Of a stretch of 51,757 nucleotides of DNA, positions 7,830-18,900 are shown one piece after another (within the stretch, counting starts at the first letter, position 1; the number at the start of each line of letters is the position of its first letter). Under the pieces are notes generated by a model that saw nothing but the letters and a program-made list of their open reading frames with translations, was not told the origin of the DNA and did not search any database. The position numbers and the translations under genes are program-made. Source of the stretch: CAYXGZ01 sp964464755 (lineage in GTDB: Bacteria > Planctomycetota > MHYJ01 > JACPRB01); assembly GCA_964464755.1 (NCBI GenBank), contig CAYXGZ010000023.1, positions 1 through 51,757 on the forward strand. The letters are read 5' to 3'.

Positions 7830-8531
7830 TTACACCACCAGCCCCGGACCGTAGCGCGTCAGCCAGCGGTCGTGCGCCTGCCAGCCCGGGCACATCCGCT
7901 CGACCTGCCGCCAGAAGCGCTTCGAGTGGTTCGGCTCCTTCCGGTGCGCCAGCTCGTGGCAGAGGAGGTAGTCGACGACCTCCTCGGGCGCCAGCAGCAG
8001 ACGCCAGTTCAGCGAGATCGTCCCCGTCGTCGAGCAGCTCCCCCAGCGCGACTTCTGCGAGCGGATCACCACGCGGCCGTACGCGATCTCGTGCCGTTTC
8101 GCGATCGCCGCCACGCGCGGCGGCAGGATCTCCCGCGCCTCGCGCCGGTACCAGCCCTCGACCGCGGCCCGCACCGAGCGCTCCGACGTGGGCGTGGGCA
8201 CGGTCACGATGAGCGAGTCGCCCAGCCGCCCCGCCCGGACCCTCCCCTTCCCGAGGTCCAGCACGAGGTTCCGGCCCAGCAGCGGCAGCTTCGCCCCGTG
8301 GACGAGCTTCCGGTCGGGGAGGACCTCCTTGAGGGCGTCGGCCCGCGCGAGGTGGCGGCGGATCCAGGACTTGCGCCGCTCGAGGAAGGCCGCGGCCCGG
8401 GATTCATCCGCCCCCGCGGGCAGCACGAGGCGCACGAGGCCCCGCGAGTGGACCTCGACCCGCATCCAGCGCGCCCGCGCGCTGATGCGGACCTCCACCG
8501 GAACCCGCCGCGCGCCGAGATCGATCTCCAC
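7830..8531 (-). CDS. YgjP-like zinc metallopeptidase domain protein (DUF45/M48-related)
   Basis: 233 residues. Residues about 155-210 give the family signature SRWGSCSTTGTISLNWR, then LLCHELAHRKEPNHSKRFW. His192, Glu193 and His196 form the HExxH-type zinc site and NHS supplies the third ligand area. The domain covers the usual full length of YgjP-like proteins (about 230 residues). It is cytoplasmic, with no signal peptide. Members are often linked to restriction or repair loci, but none is beside it here. It lies nine bases after the alpha-2-macroglobulin fusion on the same strand, so it may be a distal member of the sigma-factor operon. Confidence 0.88.
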   Translation of the reverse strand: MEIDLGARRVPVEVRISARARWMRVEVHSRGLVRLVLPAGADESRAAAFLERRKSWIRRHLARADALKEVLPDRKLVHGAKLPLLGRNLVLDLGKGRVRAGRLGDSLIVTVPTPTSERSVRAAVEGWYRREAREILPPRVAAIAKRHEIAYGRVVIRSQKSRWGSCSTTGTISLNWRLLLAPEEVVDYLLCHELAHRKEPNHSKRFWRQVERMCPGWQAHDRWLTRYGPGLVV

Positions 8532-8540
8532 CCGGACATC

Positions 8541-11500
8541 CTACTTCAGGATGTCCTCCAGGCGCCCCACCCGCAGCGTCCCCGCGTCGATCCGGTAGTA
8601 CAGGCCCTGACCGCCCAGCACGCGATCCAGCACCTTGCCGAGCGGCTCGCCCGAGGCCGCGACGTGGCCCTCCGCCGGCTTGGCGTGCAGCTTCAGCGCC
8701 AGGCCGAGCTCCGCCGCGACGCGCTCGAGGAACGCCTCCGCGGGCTCCGACGCCGTCACGCCCTGCGCGAGCAGCCACCGGGCCTCGCGATCCGGATCCG
8801 CCGTCGCGCCCACCCGGCCCAGCAGGCCCCGGGCCGTGAACGTCCTCAGCGACCCCGGCTGGATCGCCGCCGAGCCCCGGATCCGCGCCCGCGCCGCCAG
8901 CGCGCCCAGCCGCAGCGCCCGGTCCGCCGACGCCCACGCCAGCGCCCGGTCCACGGCCCCGAGATCGCCGACCCGCACGCCCGAGAAGACCCGCTCCTCC
9001 AGCGACGCGTCGGCCAGCGCGGCCTCGACGGCCGCCGCCCACTCGGGCTTCACCGACTCCGCCGCCGCCATCGCCTCCAGCGCCAGCAGCCGGGTCCTCG
9101 TGTCCTCCGCCGCGGCCGCCACGCGCGCCGCGAGCTCCAGTCCCGCCGCCGACGTCTCCGCGTCCGCCTTCAGCCACGGCGAGAGGTCTCCGCCCGCCGC
9201 CGCCAGTCCGGCCAGCAGCGCCGAGCCGATGCGCAGCCGCGTCGACACCGCGTCCAGCACGGCGTCCGCGTCCACCGCGGTCCCCGCCGCCTCGAAGCGG
9301 TCCAGCACCGCCGCGAGCCCCCCGACGCCCGGGGGCAGCTCCGCCGCCGTCGCCGCGGCCGGCACGCCGCGACCGTCAGTCACCGTCCAGGACGACCCGA
9401 CGCCCACGCCCCGAACCTCGGGGTCGTACATGGGCTCGACGTCCGGCGGCAGCGCCCGCAGCGCGCCCGCCGTCTCCGCGACCGCCTCGTAGTAGCAGTG
9501 GCTCGTCCCCGCGGGCAGGCGCCCCACGAACTGGTGCGACGCCCAGTCGCCGTGCTCCGTCACGCCGCGCAGTTCCTTCGCGAGATCCGCGGGCCGCAGC
9601 TCGCCGGCCGGCACGAAGCGCCGCTCCCGCAGCGCCCGGCGCAGGAGCCCGAGCGCCCAGGCCGATTCGCGCCGCCGGTCGCCCCGCGCGCGCCTCAGCT
9701 CCCCGCGCAGGCCCTCGAGGTCGGGCAGGTCCAGCCGGTCCGTGAGTCCCGACTCCGTCCGGAGCGCGACCTTCAGCGGCTGGTCCAGCCGCTCGACCGG
9801 CTCCAACCCCGCCGGCCGGGGATCCGTGATCCGCACGTAGCTCCGCTCGACCGGGGTCGTCACCGAGAGCTGCACGAGCACTCGCGAGCCCGCGGCCACC
9901 GCGCCCTCGACCGGTCTCCAGCCGTCGCGGGTCGACACGTAGTAGCGCCGGGTCACCTCGAGGCCGCGCGAGAGCGGCTCGGTCGCCGTCCCCGCCACCA
10001 GCCCGCGCAGGGCCAGCGAGTAGAACCCGCTCCCCGTCCCGTCGTAGGTGAGCTCGACCACGACGCGGTCGCCCCACTCGCCCTCCCGGGCCTCCGTCAC
10101 CGCCACCTCGCCGTCGAACGCCGGATCGGGCTGGTCGGGGAGCACGAGCTCGCGCGCGACCTTCCCGTTCACCTTCACCGTGACGCGGCCCGGGCCGGAC
10201 TCGACCGCCGACGGCCGGTCCAGCACCGCGGCCAGGCCGAGCAGCGCGTAGGCCGACTCCATCGTCGAGCGCCAGCCCTTGCCCGTGCGGCGCGACAGCA
10301 GGAAGAGCACCTCGCGCGAGACGTCCGCCCCGCGGGCCGCCTTCCAGGCCAGCAGCGCGGAGACCACGGGGACCTCCGAGGGCGTCCGGCCCTCCGCGGT
10401 CCGCCACAGCCGCTCCTCGGCCTCCTTGAGCCCGGCCCGACGGCAGGCCAGGCCGAGGAAGGCCTCGTCCGCCGCCGACGTCCTCGAGCGGTCCGCCACA
10501 GTCCGCACCAGGCGCGCCGTCGCCGCCGACTTCGCGGCGAAGGCCGCGTCGTGCGAGGCCAGCGCGAAGGCCGCGTAGGCCTCGATCGAGATCGACGAGG
10601 ACATCGGCACGCGCGGCACCGCCGTCGCGGGATCGGCCAGCAGGTCCGAGAGCCCGGTCCGCAGCCGCGCCGCGGCCCGGTCGACCGCCGAGCGGTCCAC
10701 GCCGACCCCGGCCTCCTTGCAGACCGACAGGCCGTGCAGGACGTAGGCCGTCATCGCGATCGACGTCGCGTCCTTCGCCCACCAGCCCCAGCCGCCGTCG
10801 GGATGCTGCAGCGAGTACAGCCGCGCCAGCCCCGACGCGAGCACCTCGGGCAGCTTGTCCTTGTAGCGGTGCTTCACCTTCGGCCCCAGCGCCCGGTCCA
10901 CCGCCACCGCGGGCAGGAAGCGAGACATCGTCTGCTCGGTGCAGCCGTACGGGTACTCGATCAGCGGCTCCAGCCCCTCGACGACCGCCGCGTGCACGCC
11001 GGGATCGAGCTTCAGCTTCAGCGACAGCGTCCCGCGGATCGCGCCCGCGGGCAGCGCGATCGCCTCCTCGACTGGCCGCCCCGCGGCGACCGAGCCGGCC
11101 CGCGATTCCATGAACGGCGCGCCGTGGCGCCGCACCGGCAGGACGACCCGAAGGCCGTCGCGGACGCCGTCGCCCTCCGCGCGGAGCTCGAACTCCGCCT
11201 CGGGCCGCCAGGCGCCGACCTCGACGAGCCACTCGACGCGCGACATCCCGCGCGCGGGCACGGCGATCTCCTCCCCGCCGCCCGAGACCTTCAGCGGCGT
11301 GGCCAGGGACACCTTCACGGTCCGGTCGCGATCGGTCGAGTTGTGCAGGAAGGCCTGCGCGACGAAGGCGTCCCCCTCCTGCAGCGTCCGCGGGAGGGCG
11401 AGCCGCGCGGAGAACTCGCGCCGCACGACGGCGCGCTGGCGGATCGAGCCGACCCGCCCGTCCTTCGCGAGGCCGCGGGCCGTGAAGCGGAACGCGGTGA

Positions 11501-14500
11501 GGTTGTCCGGCCAGGCGAACTTGACCGTCGCCGCGCCGTCCGGCCCGGTGCGCAGGTGCGCCGACCAGTGCGCCGTGTCCACGAAGCGCTCGCGGACGGC
11601 CCAGGCGGACTCGGTGGCCATGCCGCCGCCGCCCCGGGCCGTGAGGACCTTTCGGCCGCCGAAGCGCCCGCCGTACCGTCCGCCGCCCCCGCCGCCGATG
11701 CCCAGCGCGTCGTAGACGGAGGAGAGGCCGCGCACGAAGGTCGGGGCCTTCCAGGCCAGGAACGGCGCGGGCGCGGGGATCGAGGTCCAGCCCCGCTTCA
11801 GCTCCAGCTGCCGGCGCGAGCGGTGGAACCACTCGCGCAGGTCCGGGGTCGTGTCCTCCTGCACCGCGTACACGCCCTCGTCCACGACGGAGAGGGAGAT
11901 CTCGCAGTCGGGGACCTCGCGGCCCGCCGAGTCCCAGACCTTCACGGTCGCCGAGCACGGCTCCCCGGGCCCGTACTCCGGCTTGTCCGTCTGCACGTCG
12001 ACGGTCAGGAACCGGTCCGTCGGCGGGATGACCAGCTCGGCCCGGGCCTCGTGGACCGCGTCGCCCGACACCGCCACCGCGACGTAGGTGAGGTTCGGCC
12101 CGTCGGCCGGACCCAGCACGCGGTCGAGCCGCGCCGCGCCCTTCTCCAGCCTGAGCAGCCGGGCCTCGGAGACCCCGCCGCCGCCCGACAGGAGCAGCAC
12201 GTGCTGCCCGGGTGCGTCCGCGGCCACCGCGAGCACGGCCGTCTCGCCGGGCCGGTGGATCGGGCGGTCGACCGAGATCGAGACGCCCGCCGACCGCTCG
12301 GGCCGCGGGACGACGACCAGGGGCAGCTCCGCCCAGTCCCAGGCGTCGCCCACCTTCAGCGCGTAGCGCAGGGGCCGGACCGGATCCGCGATGCGGACGT
12401 CGATCGCCCCCGAGCCGCCCGCGTCGAGCGCCGCGGACACGGAGAGGCGGTCCTTGGCCTCGGCGACCTCCTCGATCTTCACGGCGGTGTGCCCGGGGGC
12501 GCGGAAGCGGATCCGCGCCGTCTCGCCGGGGAAGTAGCACGCGCGGTCCGGCTCGACCGAGGCCGTCGCCGCCGCGCTGCGGACCGCGAAGGCGGCCGAC
12601 CCGGAGAACTCGCGGCGCGACGGATCGAGCGCGCGACCGCGGACGATGACCTGGCGGGACTCCCCGGGGTCGCTGCGGTAGCGCAGCACGGCCCGGCCCT
12701 TCGAATCCGTCACCACCTCGCGGCGCTCCAGCTCGACCGCCTTGCCCTCCCGGGCCGGCGGGGCGTGGAACCACGCGGTCGCGGCCGCCTCGGCGCTGCG
12801 CGCCGGCGACAGCGGCGACTCCGTCATCCGCACCTCGATCGCGATCCCGGGCAGCGGGTCGCCCGAGAGCAGGCGGGCCTCGATCCAGATCTCGGCCTCG
12901 CCGCCCGACACCGCCTCCGCGGGCGCCGTCACCACGAGCTCCGCCTCGGCCTTCCGGTACTCGACGACCTGGAAGACCTCCCGGAACCCGGAGTGGTTGA
13001 CCGCCGCGTGGACGTCGGCCACGTAGACCCCGGCCGGCAGCGCGAACTCGCCGCTGAACGTCCCGAACTCGTTCACGGGCCGGGTCTCCGCGTGGATCGT
13101 CCGGCCCCCGTTGCGGAACTCGACGATCGCCTCGGTCCCCTCGTAGGCGTGGAGCCCCTCGGCGTCCTCCGTGCGGACGATGCCCTTGTAGTAGACGCGG
13201 TCGCCCGGGCGGTAGACCGGCCGGTCGGTCAGGACGAGGGACTTCAGCGCGCGGCGGGCCAGCGAGCCGGGCACCTCGACGCGGGCCTCGGCGGGCGTCT
13301 TCCCGTCGTCGGCCAGGACCGTCACGACGTACTCGTAGTCCGCGTTCCACGCCGGCGCGGCCTGCAGGAGCAGCCCGTCCGTGTCGGTGGCGCCCGCGAA
13401 CTCGGCGCGCGAATCCGGGTTGGCCTTCTTGAGGTCGGCCGCCCGGCCGTAGCCCGAGCGGTAGGAGTTCACCGCCTCGACCTCCGGAGCCTTGCCCGCC
13501 CAGGCGTCGTCGAAGCCGCGGCGGTACTCCTTCGCGTCGGAGTCGTCGGAGGGGACGAGGTCGCTCGGCCGGACGGCGTAGCGGCCCACGACGGTCCCCT
13601 TCACCTTCAGGGACGGGATCGCCGCGCCGGTGGTCCGGTGCGCGGAGTAGACGACGAGCCGGTCCCGCGCGGCCTGGACGAGCAGGCCCACGTCGCTGAC
13701 CGCGAGGCGGGCGACCGCGACGACGGGGCAATAGCGCGCCTCGGCGCTGACGACGTAGAGGCCGGGGTCCTTCGCGGGCACGTCGATCGCGAGCGTGCGC
13801 AGCGTCCCGTCGACCGGGCCCAGCGGGCCGCCGTCGACCTCCCAGTCGCCGGCCGGGACCAGGCCGCCCTTCCCCGCGACGAAGCCCGCGGCGTCGAGCT
13901 TCTCGTAGGCCTCGAGGGTCGGGACCTTCCAGAGCCGGGCCCGGATCGGGCCGCGGAACGCGGTCTGCAGCTCGACGCGGGCGGGCCGGCCGGTCGTGAA
14001 CGCGCGGCCGGGCTGGACGAAGCGGAAGCGGTCGTACTCGAGCAGCAGGTAGAGCTGGTCGGCGAAGCGCTCGGCCTCGGAGACGTTGTAGCCGGATTTG
14101 TGGACCGGCTCGTCCATCTCGGTCGGCGCGACGGTCATCGGGCGCGACGTCGCGTAGAGCCGGCGCACCTCCTCGTCGATCTCGGCCTCGAGCTTCGGGT
14201 TGCGGCCCAGGCAGGCCTCGGCGCCCGCGTCGAGCACGGCGAGCTCCTTCGGCGCGTGCTTGCGGAGCAGCGCGAGCTCGAGGACGCGGCGCAGGGCGCG
14301 CTCGTCCGAGCCGAGGATCGGCGTCCAGGCCTCGACGGCCCGCGCGAACTGGCGCTCGCGGAAGAGGAGCTCGCCGACCCGGAAGCGGACCTCGGGATCG
14401 TCGAGCGGGGGCAGGTCGCGGAACGGCGCCTCCCCGAGGGCGTAGCGCGCGGCCCGGGCCAGGGCCTCGACCCGGGCGTGCTTCGCGTCGAGGGCGCCGT

Positions 14501-15266
14501 AGTCGCGGGCCTCGGCGGCGGCGGCGACGAGGGCGGCGGCGGCCTGCGAGGCCTTCGCGGGGTCGAGCGACGGGGGCCCCTCGAGCCGCAGCGCGGCGGG
14601 ATCGTGGAGCGCGGGCAGGCGGCCGCGATCGAGGCCCTCGGCCTCGAAGCGCTGGGCGGCCGCGGAGACGCGGAGCGCGAGCAGCCGCGATCCGAGCGCG
14701 GGGTCGAGCCCGGCGGCGGGCACGGGGGCGAGGGCCTCGCCGGCGCGGACCGGGTCCTTGGCGGCCAGGAAGGCCTCGGCGAGCTCCAGTCGCGCGCGGC
14801 AGGCCGCGGCGTCGGAGCCCAGGGCCCCGGCGGCGCCCAGCGCGCGCTCCAGCTTCCCTTCCTTCACGAACTGGCCGACGCGGTCGACGAGGGCCGCGTC
14901 GCCCGGGGTCCCGGCGGGGCTCCCCTCGCGGTCCCGGCCCGTCCAGAAGCCGATGAGCAGGAGCGCGGCGGCGGCCAGCAGTCCCGCGGCGTAGCGCCAG
15001 GGCGCGGCCGACGACGGGGCCGGCGCGGGCGCGGGGGCGGCGGCGGGCGCGGAGCCCGCGCCCCGGAGGATGCGGTCCTCCAGGCCGGAGGGCACCGGCT
15101 CGGCGGGCAGGCCGCGGCGCAGCGCCTGCTCCTCCTCCTCGAGGCGGCCGAGCGCCTCCGTGCAGGACGGGCAGGTCGAGGCGTGCTCGCGGAGGGCGGA
15201 GGTCGCCGCGGCGTCGAGCGCGCCGGCGACGAGGCGGTCCAGCTGGTCGAAGGGGGGACAGGTCAC
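8541..15266 (-). CDS. Transmembrane zinc-finger anti-sigma factor fused to an alpha-2-macroglobulin
   Basis: 2241 residues from a GTG start overlapping the sigma-factor stop (GTGA). Residues 1-40 form a zf-HC2 anti-sigma finger (His28, Cys32, Cys35 in REHASTCPSC). Residues about 91-109 form a single membrane helix after an Ala/Pro linker. The extracytoplasmic part begins with TPR-like helices. MG domains follow, with the typical TDRPVYRPGDRVYYKG start. A Gly/Arg-rich insert lies around 1189-1210, then an A2M domain (LRTGPDGAATVKFAWPDNLTA) and the thioester motif PYGCTEQTM with Cys1442 and Gln1445. An alpha-helical thioester domain rich in GLA repeats comes next. The end (about 2170-2241) resembles a secretin STN domain. 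Family knowledge: bacterial alpha-2-macroglobulins trap proteases in the periplasm. The fusion suggests that protease or envelope damage is signalled to the sigma factor; that is inference. Confidence 0.9.
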   Translation of the reverse strand: MTCPPFDQLDRLVAGALDAAATSALREHASTCPSCTEALGRLEEEEQALRRGLPAEPVPSGLEDRILRGAGSAPAAAPAPAPAPSSAAPWRYAAGLLAAAALLLIGFWTGRDREGSPAGTPGDAALVDRVGQFVKEGKLERALGAAGALGSDAAACRARLELAEAFLAAKDPVRAGEALAPVPAAGLDPALGSRLLALRVSAAAQRFEAEGLDRGRLPALHDPAALRLEGPPSLDPAKASQAAAALVAAAAEARDYGALDAKHARVEALARAARYALGEAPFRDLPPLDDPEVRFRVGELLFRERQFARAVEAWTPILGSDERALRRVLELALLRKHAPKELAVLDAGAEACLGRNPKLEAEIDEEVRRLYATSRPMTVAPTEMDEPVHKSGYNVSEAERFADQLYLLLEYDRFRFVQPGRAFTTGRPARVELQTAFRGPIRARLWKVPTLEAYEKLDAAGFVAGKGGLVPAGDWEVDGGPLGPVDGTLRTLAIDVPAKDPGLYVVSAEARYCPVVAVARLAVSDVGLLVQAARDRLVVYSAHRTTGAAIPSLKVKGTVVGRYAVRPSDLVPSDDSDAKEYRRGFDDAWAGKAPEVEAVNSYRSGYGRAADLKKANPDSRAEFAGATDTDGLLLQAAPAWNADYEYVVTVLADDGKTPAEARVEVPGSLARRALKSLVLTDRPVYRPGDRVYYKGIVRTEDAEGLHAYEGTEAIVEFRNGGRTIHAETRPVNEFGTFSGEFALPAGVYVADVHAAVNHSGFREVFQVVEYRKAEAELVVTAPAEAVSGGEAEIWIEARLLSGDPLPGIAIEVRMTESPLSPARSAEAAATAWFHAPPAREGKAVELERREVVTDSKGRAVLRYRSDPGESRQVIVRGRALDPSRREFSGSAAFAVRSAAATASVEPDRACYFPGETARIRFRAPGHTAVKIEEVAEAKDRLSVSAALDAGGSGAIDVRIADPVRPLRYALKVGDAWDWAELPLVVVPRPERSAGVSISVDRPIHRPGETAVLAVAADAPGQHVLLLSGGGGVSEARLLRLEKGAARLDRVLGPADGPNLTYVAVAVSGDAVHEARAELVIPPTDRFLTVDVQTDKPEYGPGEPCSATVKVWDSAGREVPDCEISLSVVDEGVYAVQEDTTPDLREWFHRSRRQLELKRGWTSIPAPAPFLAWKAPTFVRGLSSVYDALGIGGGGGGRYGGRFGGRKVLTARGGGGMATESAWAVRERFVDTAHWSAHLRTGPDGAATVKFAWPDNLTAFRFTARGLAKDGRVGSIRQRAVVRREFSARLALPRTLQEGDAFVAQAFLHNSTDRDRTVKVSLATPLKVSGGGEEIAVPARGMSRVEWLVEVGAWRPEAEFELRAEGDGVRDGLRVVLPVRRHGAPFMESRAGSVAAGRPVEEAIALPAGAIRGTLSLKLKLDPGVHAAVVEGLEPLIEYPYGCTEQTMSRFLPAVAVDRALGPKVKHRYKDKLPEVLASGLARLYSLQHPDGGWGWWAKDATSIAMTAYVLHGLSVCKEAGVGVDRSAVDRAAARLRTGLSDLLADPATAVPRVPMSSSISIEAYAAFALASHDAAFAAKSAATARLVRTVADRSRTSAADEAFLGLACRRAGLKEAEERLWRTAEGRTPSEVPVVSALLAWKAARGADVSREVLFLLSRRTGKGWRSTMESAYALLGLAAVLDRPSAVESGPGRVTVKVNGKVARELVLPDQPDPAFDGEVAVTEAREGEWGDRVVVELTYDGTGSGFYSLALRGLVAGTATEPLSRGLEVTRRYYVSTRDGWRPVEGAVAAGSRVLVQLSVTTPVERSYVRITDPRPAGLEPVERLDQPLKVALRTESGLTDRLDLPDLEGLRGELRRARGDRRRESAWALGLLRRALRERRFVPAGELRPADLAKELRGVTEHGDWASHQFVGRLPAGTSHCYYEAVAETAGALRALPPDVEPMYDPEVRGVGVGSSWTVTDGRGVPAAATAAELPPGVGGLAAVLDRFEAAGTAVDADAVLDAVSTRLRIGSALLAGLAAAGGDLSPWLKADAETSAAGLELAARVAAAAEDTRTRLLALEAMAAAESVKPEWAAAVEAALADASLEERVFSGVRVGDLGAVDRALAWASADRALRLGALAARARIRGSAAIQPGSLRTFTARGLLGRVGATADPDREARWLLAQGVTASEPAEAFLERVAAELGLALKLHAKPAEGHVAASGEPLGKVLDRVLGGQGLYYRIDAGTLRVGRLEDILK

Positions 15267-15817
15267 GGGAGCGCCCTCCGGAGGTTCTGCTTGGCGCGCC
15301 AGACGAGGACGCCGACGTGGCCGGCCTCCAGGTCGAGGATGCGCGCGATTTCCTGGTTCGAGAAGTCGTCCTGGTACTTCAGCGTGAGCACGGCCTGGTC
15401 GCGCGGGTCGAGCGTCGCGAGGGCCTTGCGGATGTCGGCGGCCTCGGCGGCCCGGTCGGACGGTTCGGGCCCGGGAGCGGCGTCGGCGCGGTCGTCGAGC
15501 GGCACGATCTTGCGCCGGCCCCGGAGGACGTCGACCGCGGCCCGGTACGCGACGGTGAAGATCCAGCGGCGCAGGTCGTCGTGGGTGCCCACGAACTTCC
15601 CGGCCTCCTGGACCGTGCGGACGAACACCGTCTGCGTGACGTCCTCGGCGTCGGCGTCCTGGCCGACGAGCCGGCGGACGAAGCGGTGCAGGGACGGCGT
15701 GAGGACGCGGACCAGCTCGGTGACCGCCGCGGGGCGGCGCTCGCGCAGGTCGTTCATGGCGAACCGGGCCTCCAGGTCCCGGGAGACGTCGTCGGCACGC
15801 CGGAGGCTAACGGTCAT
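15263..15817 (-). CDS. ECF-type RNA polymerase sigma factor
   Basis: 184 residues. Region 2 is visible as LHRFVRRLVGQDADAEDVTQTVFVRTVQEAGKF with RRWIFTVAYRAAVDVLR, and region 4 as LATLDPRDQAVLTLKYQDDFSNQEIARILDLEAGHVGVLVWRAKQNLRR. It lacks regions 1.1 and 3, as expected for an ECF factor. Its stop codon overlaps the start of the anti-sigma/alpha-2-macroglobulin gene by four bases, the standard arrangement for a sigma/anti-sigma pair, so the pair is probably co-regulated and the sigma factor held at the membrane. It is divergent from the receptor-like kinase, with 100 bases shared between them. Confidence 0.93.
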   Translation of the reverse strand: MTVSLRRADDVSRDLEARFAMNDLRERRPAAVTELVRVLTPSLHRFVRRLVGQDADAEDVTQTVFVRTVQEAGKFVGTHDDLRRWIFTVAYRAAVDVLRGRRKIVPLDDRADAAPGPEPSDRAAEAADIRKALATLDPRDQAVLTLKYQDDFSNQEIARILDLEAGHVGVLVWRAKQNLRRALP

Positions 15818-15901
15818 GGGGTCGCTCCATTACGCGGATTCGCCACAGGGTACCCTTCGCGGCGGCTTCCTCCAACGGAAGGCCGCGCCCGGGGTTCGGG
15901 A

Positions 15902-15907
15902 TATACT
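15902..15907 (+). promoter_or_regulatory. -10-like box (TATACT) before the receptor kinase
   Basis: TATACT ends ten bases before the ATG at 15918 with no Shine-Dalgarno sequence between, which predicts a leader of about four bases or less. No standard -35 is seen upstream, so an alternative sigma factor could be used. Confidence 0.45.
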
Positions 15908-15917
15908 GCACGGGCCC

Positions 15918-18900
15918 ATGAGCGACCCCGAAGCCGACGCCCTCTCCGAGGGCATCTCGATCGTCGCCCACCTCGCCGTCAAGCACGGCTTCGTCACCCC
16001 CGACCAGATGAAGGGGATGCTCGAGGCCTCCGGCAAGGTCGACTCCGGCCGGCTGGGCCAGCGCCTCGTCTCCGGCGGCCACATGAAGTCCCTCGAGCTG
16101 GAGACCCTCTTCGAGATCGCCGCCTGCGAGAAGATCGGCGACGCCGAGGGCGCCGCCGAGGCGACCGCGCGGCTCGCGGAGCTCCGGAAGGAGGCCGCCC
16201 CCGCGGCGCCGGAGGCCGCCCCGATCGACCCCGAGATCGCCCTCGCCCAGAGCGACCCCAAGCGCCGCTTCGGCAAGTACGTCATGCTCAACGAGCTGGG
16301 CCGCGGCGGCATGGGCATCGTCTACCGCGCCTGGCAGGCGGATCTGCGCCGCATCGTCGCCCTCAAGGTCCTGCCCTCGGAGCTGGCGGACGCCGAGGAG
16401 CGGGCGCGCTTCGAGCGCGAAGCCCGCGTCGCCGCCCAGCTCAACCACAGCAACATCGTCCACGTGCACGAGTGCGGCCAGATCGACGGCAAGCCGTACT
16501 TCACGATGGACTACATCCAGGGCAAGCCGCTCTCCGCGCTCATCAAGGAGGGCGGGTTGAACTCGAGGAAGGCCCTCGAGATCGGCGCCCAGGCCGCGAT
16601 GGCCCTGCAGTTCGCCCACGAGCACGGCGTCGTTCACCGCGACGTCAAGCCCGCGAACATCCTCGTGGACGCCCAGGGCCGCCCCTTCCTCGTCGACTTC
16701 GGCCTCGCCAAGAGCACGGCCGATTTCTCGATGACCACCACGGGCATGGTCATGGGCTCGCCCTACTTCATGAGCCCCGAGCAGGCCCAGGGGCGCACCA
16801 AGGAGATCGACCGCCGCAGCGACATCTACTCGCTCGGCGCCGTGCTCTACCAGGCGCTCACCGGCCGGCACCCCTTCGAGGCCGACGACTTCGGCCGGCT
16901 CTTCGACATGATCCGCGAGGAGCGGCCGCGCCCGCCCTCGGAGCGCGTCAAGGGGCTGTCGAAGGACCTCGACGCCGTGATCCTGAAGTGCCTCGAGAAG
17001 AAGCCGGAGCGCCGCTACGCGCACGCGTTCGACCTGGCCGCCGACCTGAAGCGCGTGCTGGTGGGTCAGCGCGTCGAGGCCAAGGGAGGCGCCGCCAAGA
17101 CGACCCAGCACCACGGCAAGTCCACGACGCGCATCCCGAAGGTCGCGGCGCCCAAGTCGTATGGGAAGGCCGTCGCGGGCGGCGTGGCGATCGTGGCGCT
17201 GCTCGCGCTGATCGGCGTGGCCATCGCCACCACCGGGAAGACCCCCGCCCCCACCGCGACTCCGCTCGCCGCGAGGACGGTCGAGCCCGAGCCGCCGCCG
17301 GCGCCCACCGCGGCGCCCACCGCGACGCCCACGCCCCGCCCCACCCCGACGCCGGAGGCCGGGCTGGAGGCCACGGAGACCGAGGTCTACCGGCACCTGC
17401 GCGACCGGCGCTACGGCGAGGCCATGGCCCGCGCGACCGCCGCCGTGCCGCGGGCTCCCGAGGACGAGCTCGCGCTGGTCTCGCTGCGGAAGCGGATCGA
17501 GTCCGAGGCGCGCCAGGCCTGGCTCGACGCCGAGGACCGGGCCGTGCGGGCGCTGATGGAGGGCGACGCGGGCCGGGCCCGCGCGGAGTACGAGGAGGTG
17601 CTCGCGCACAACCTGGAGCCCTGGACCGGGAAGGCGAGGGAGGCGATCAAGCGGATCGCGGCGCCCGCGCCGACGAGGACTCCGGAGCCCGCCCCGACCC
17701 CGCCGCCGCCGGCGCCGACGCCGAGCGCGGCCCCGACGCCGGATCCCGCGATCGCGCTCGAGGCCGAGGCGCAGGCCGCGCTCAAGTCGCTTCTCGAGGC
17801 CGAGAAGCGGAAGGACTGGAAGAAGTGCCGCGAGCTGCTGGCCCAGCGGGAGCGCTGGGAGGCCAGCGAGGCCTGGCGGCAGGCCGGGACGCGGCTCGAC
17901 GAGATCGCGTTCGCGTCCGCGGAGGTCTCCGAGGAGGGCTACTTCGCGGTCCGGCCCCGGAAGGCGGGCTCGCAGCTCGAGTGGCGCTACGATTTCGCGC
18001 AGGCCGCGCAGGTCCGCGACTGGGCCGTGCGCGCGCCGGACGTGGCGTGGCTGAACAACGTGAACGTGGCGCACGGGCTGAGGCTGGAGCGCGAGTCGCT
18101 CGTGGTCCGCAACGCCATGGCGCGCTTCCTCGTGGACCTGGAGGGCGAGCTCGCGATCTCGGCCGAGGTCGCGATCGTCGAGCGCGGCCGGGGCGTCGCG
18201 GGCTTCGCGCTGGGCGGCTACGTCTTCAACTTCTTCGACGGGCAGAACGCGACGGTGTCGGGGCCGACGGGCCAGTTCGCGACGCAGCCCCTGCCCGAGC
18301 CGGCGACGGGCCGGCTCGCGAAGGTCGTGTTCCGGGTCTCGCGGGCGCAGGTCCTGGCGACCGTCGACGATCTCGTGGTGTTCAAGGGCGCGCCGCCCGC
18401 CCCGCCGGTGCCGGGCTACCCGGAGCTCCGGGCGGTCCTGGACACGGCGGTCGGGCTACGGCGGATCTCGCTGACCGGCGCCCCGGTCCAGGGCGCGCTG
18501 GAGGCGGCGAAGTCGCGGGCCGCGCTGCTGGGGCAGGTCGGGCGGGCCTTCCCGCTCGGCGGCGCCACGCTGCTCTGCGACGGGAAGTCCGAGGGGATGC
18601 TCGACAAGCAGGAGGCGGGGACGTGGACGGTCGTGGAGGGAGCGCTGCGGGGCAACTCGCCGGACAAGGGCCGGCACGCGGAGCTGCACGCGCTCAATCA
18701 ATCCTGGCGGAACTTCCGCTTCCGGATGAGGTACCGCGCGCACTCGGGGCTCTTCCTCGACGTGGGGCTGCGGATGGGCGGCGGGCAGATCAACCTGCAG
18801 CTGCCGATGGACCAGCCCGAGAAGTGGCGCGAGGTCGAGGTGATCGCGGCGGAGTCGGCGATCCAGGCGACGGTGGACGGGCTGCCGCTGGCGCCGGAGG

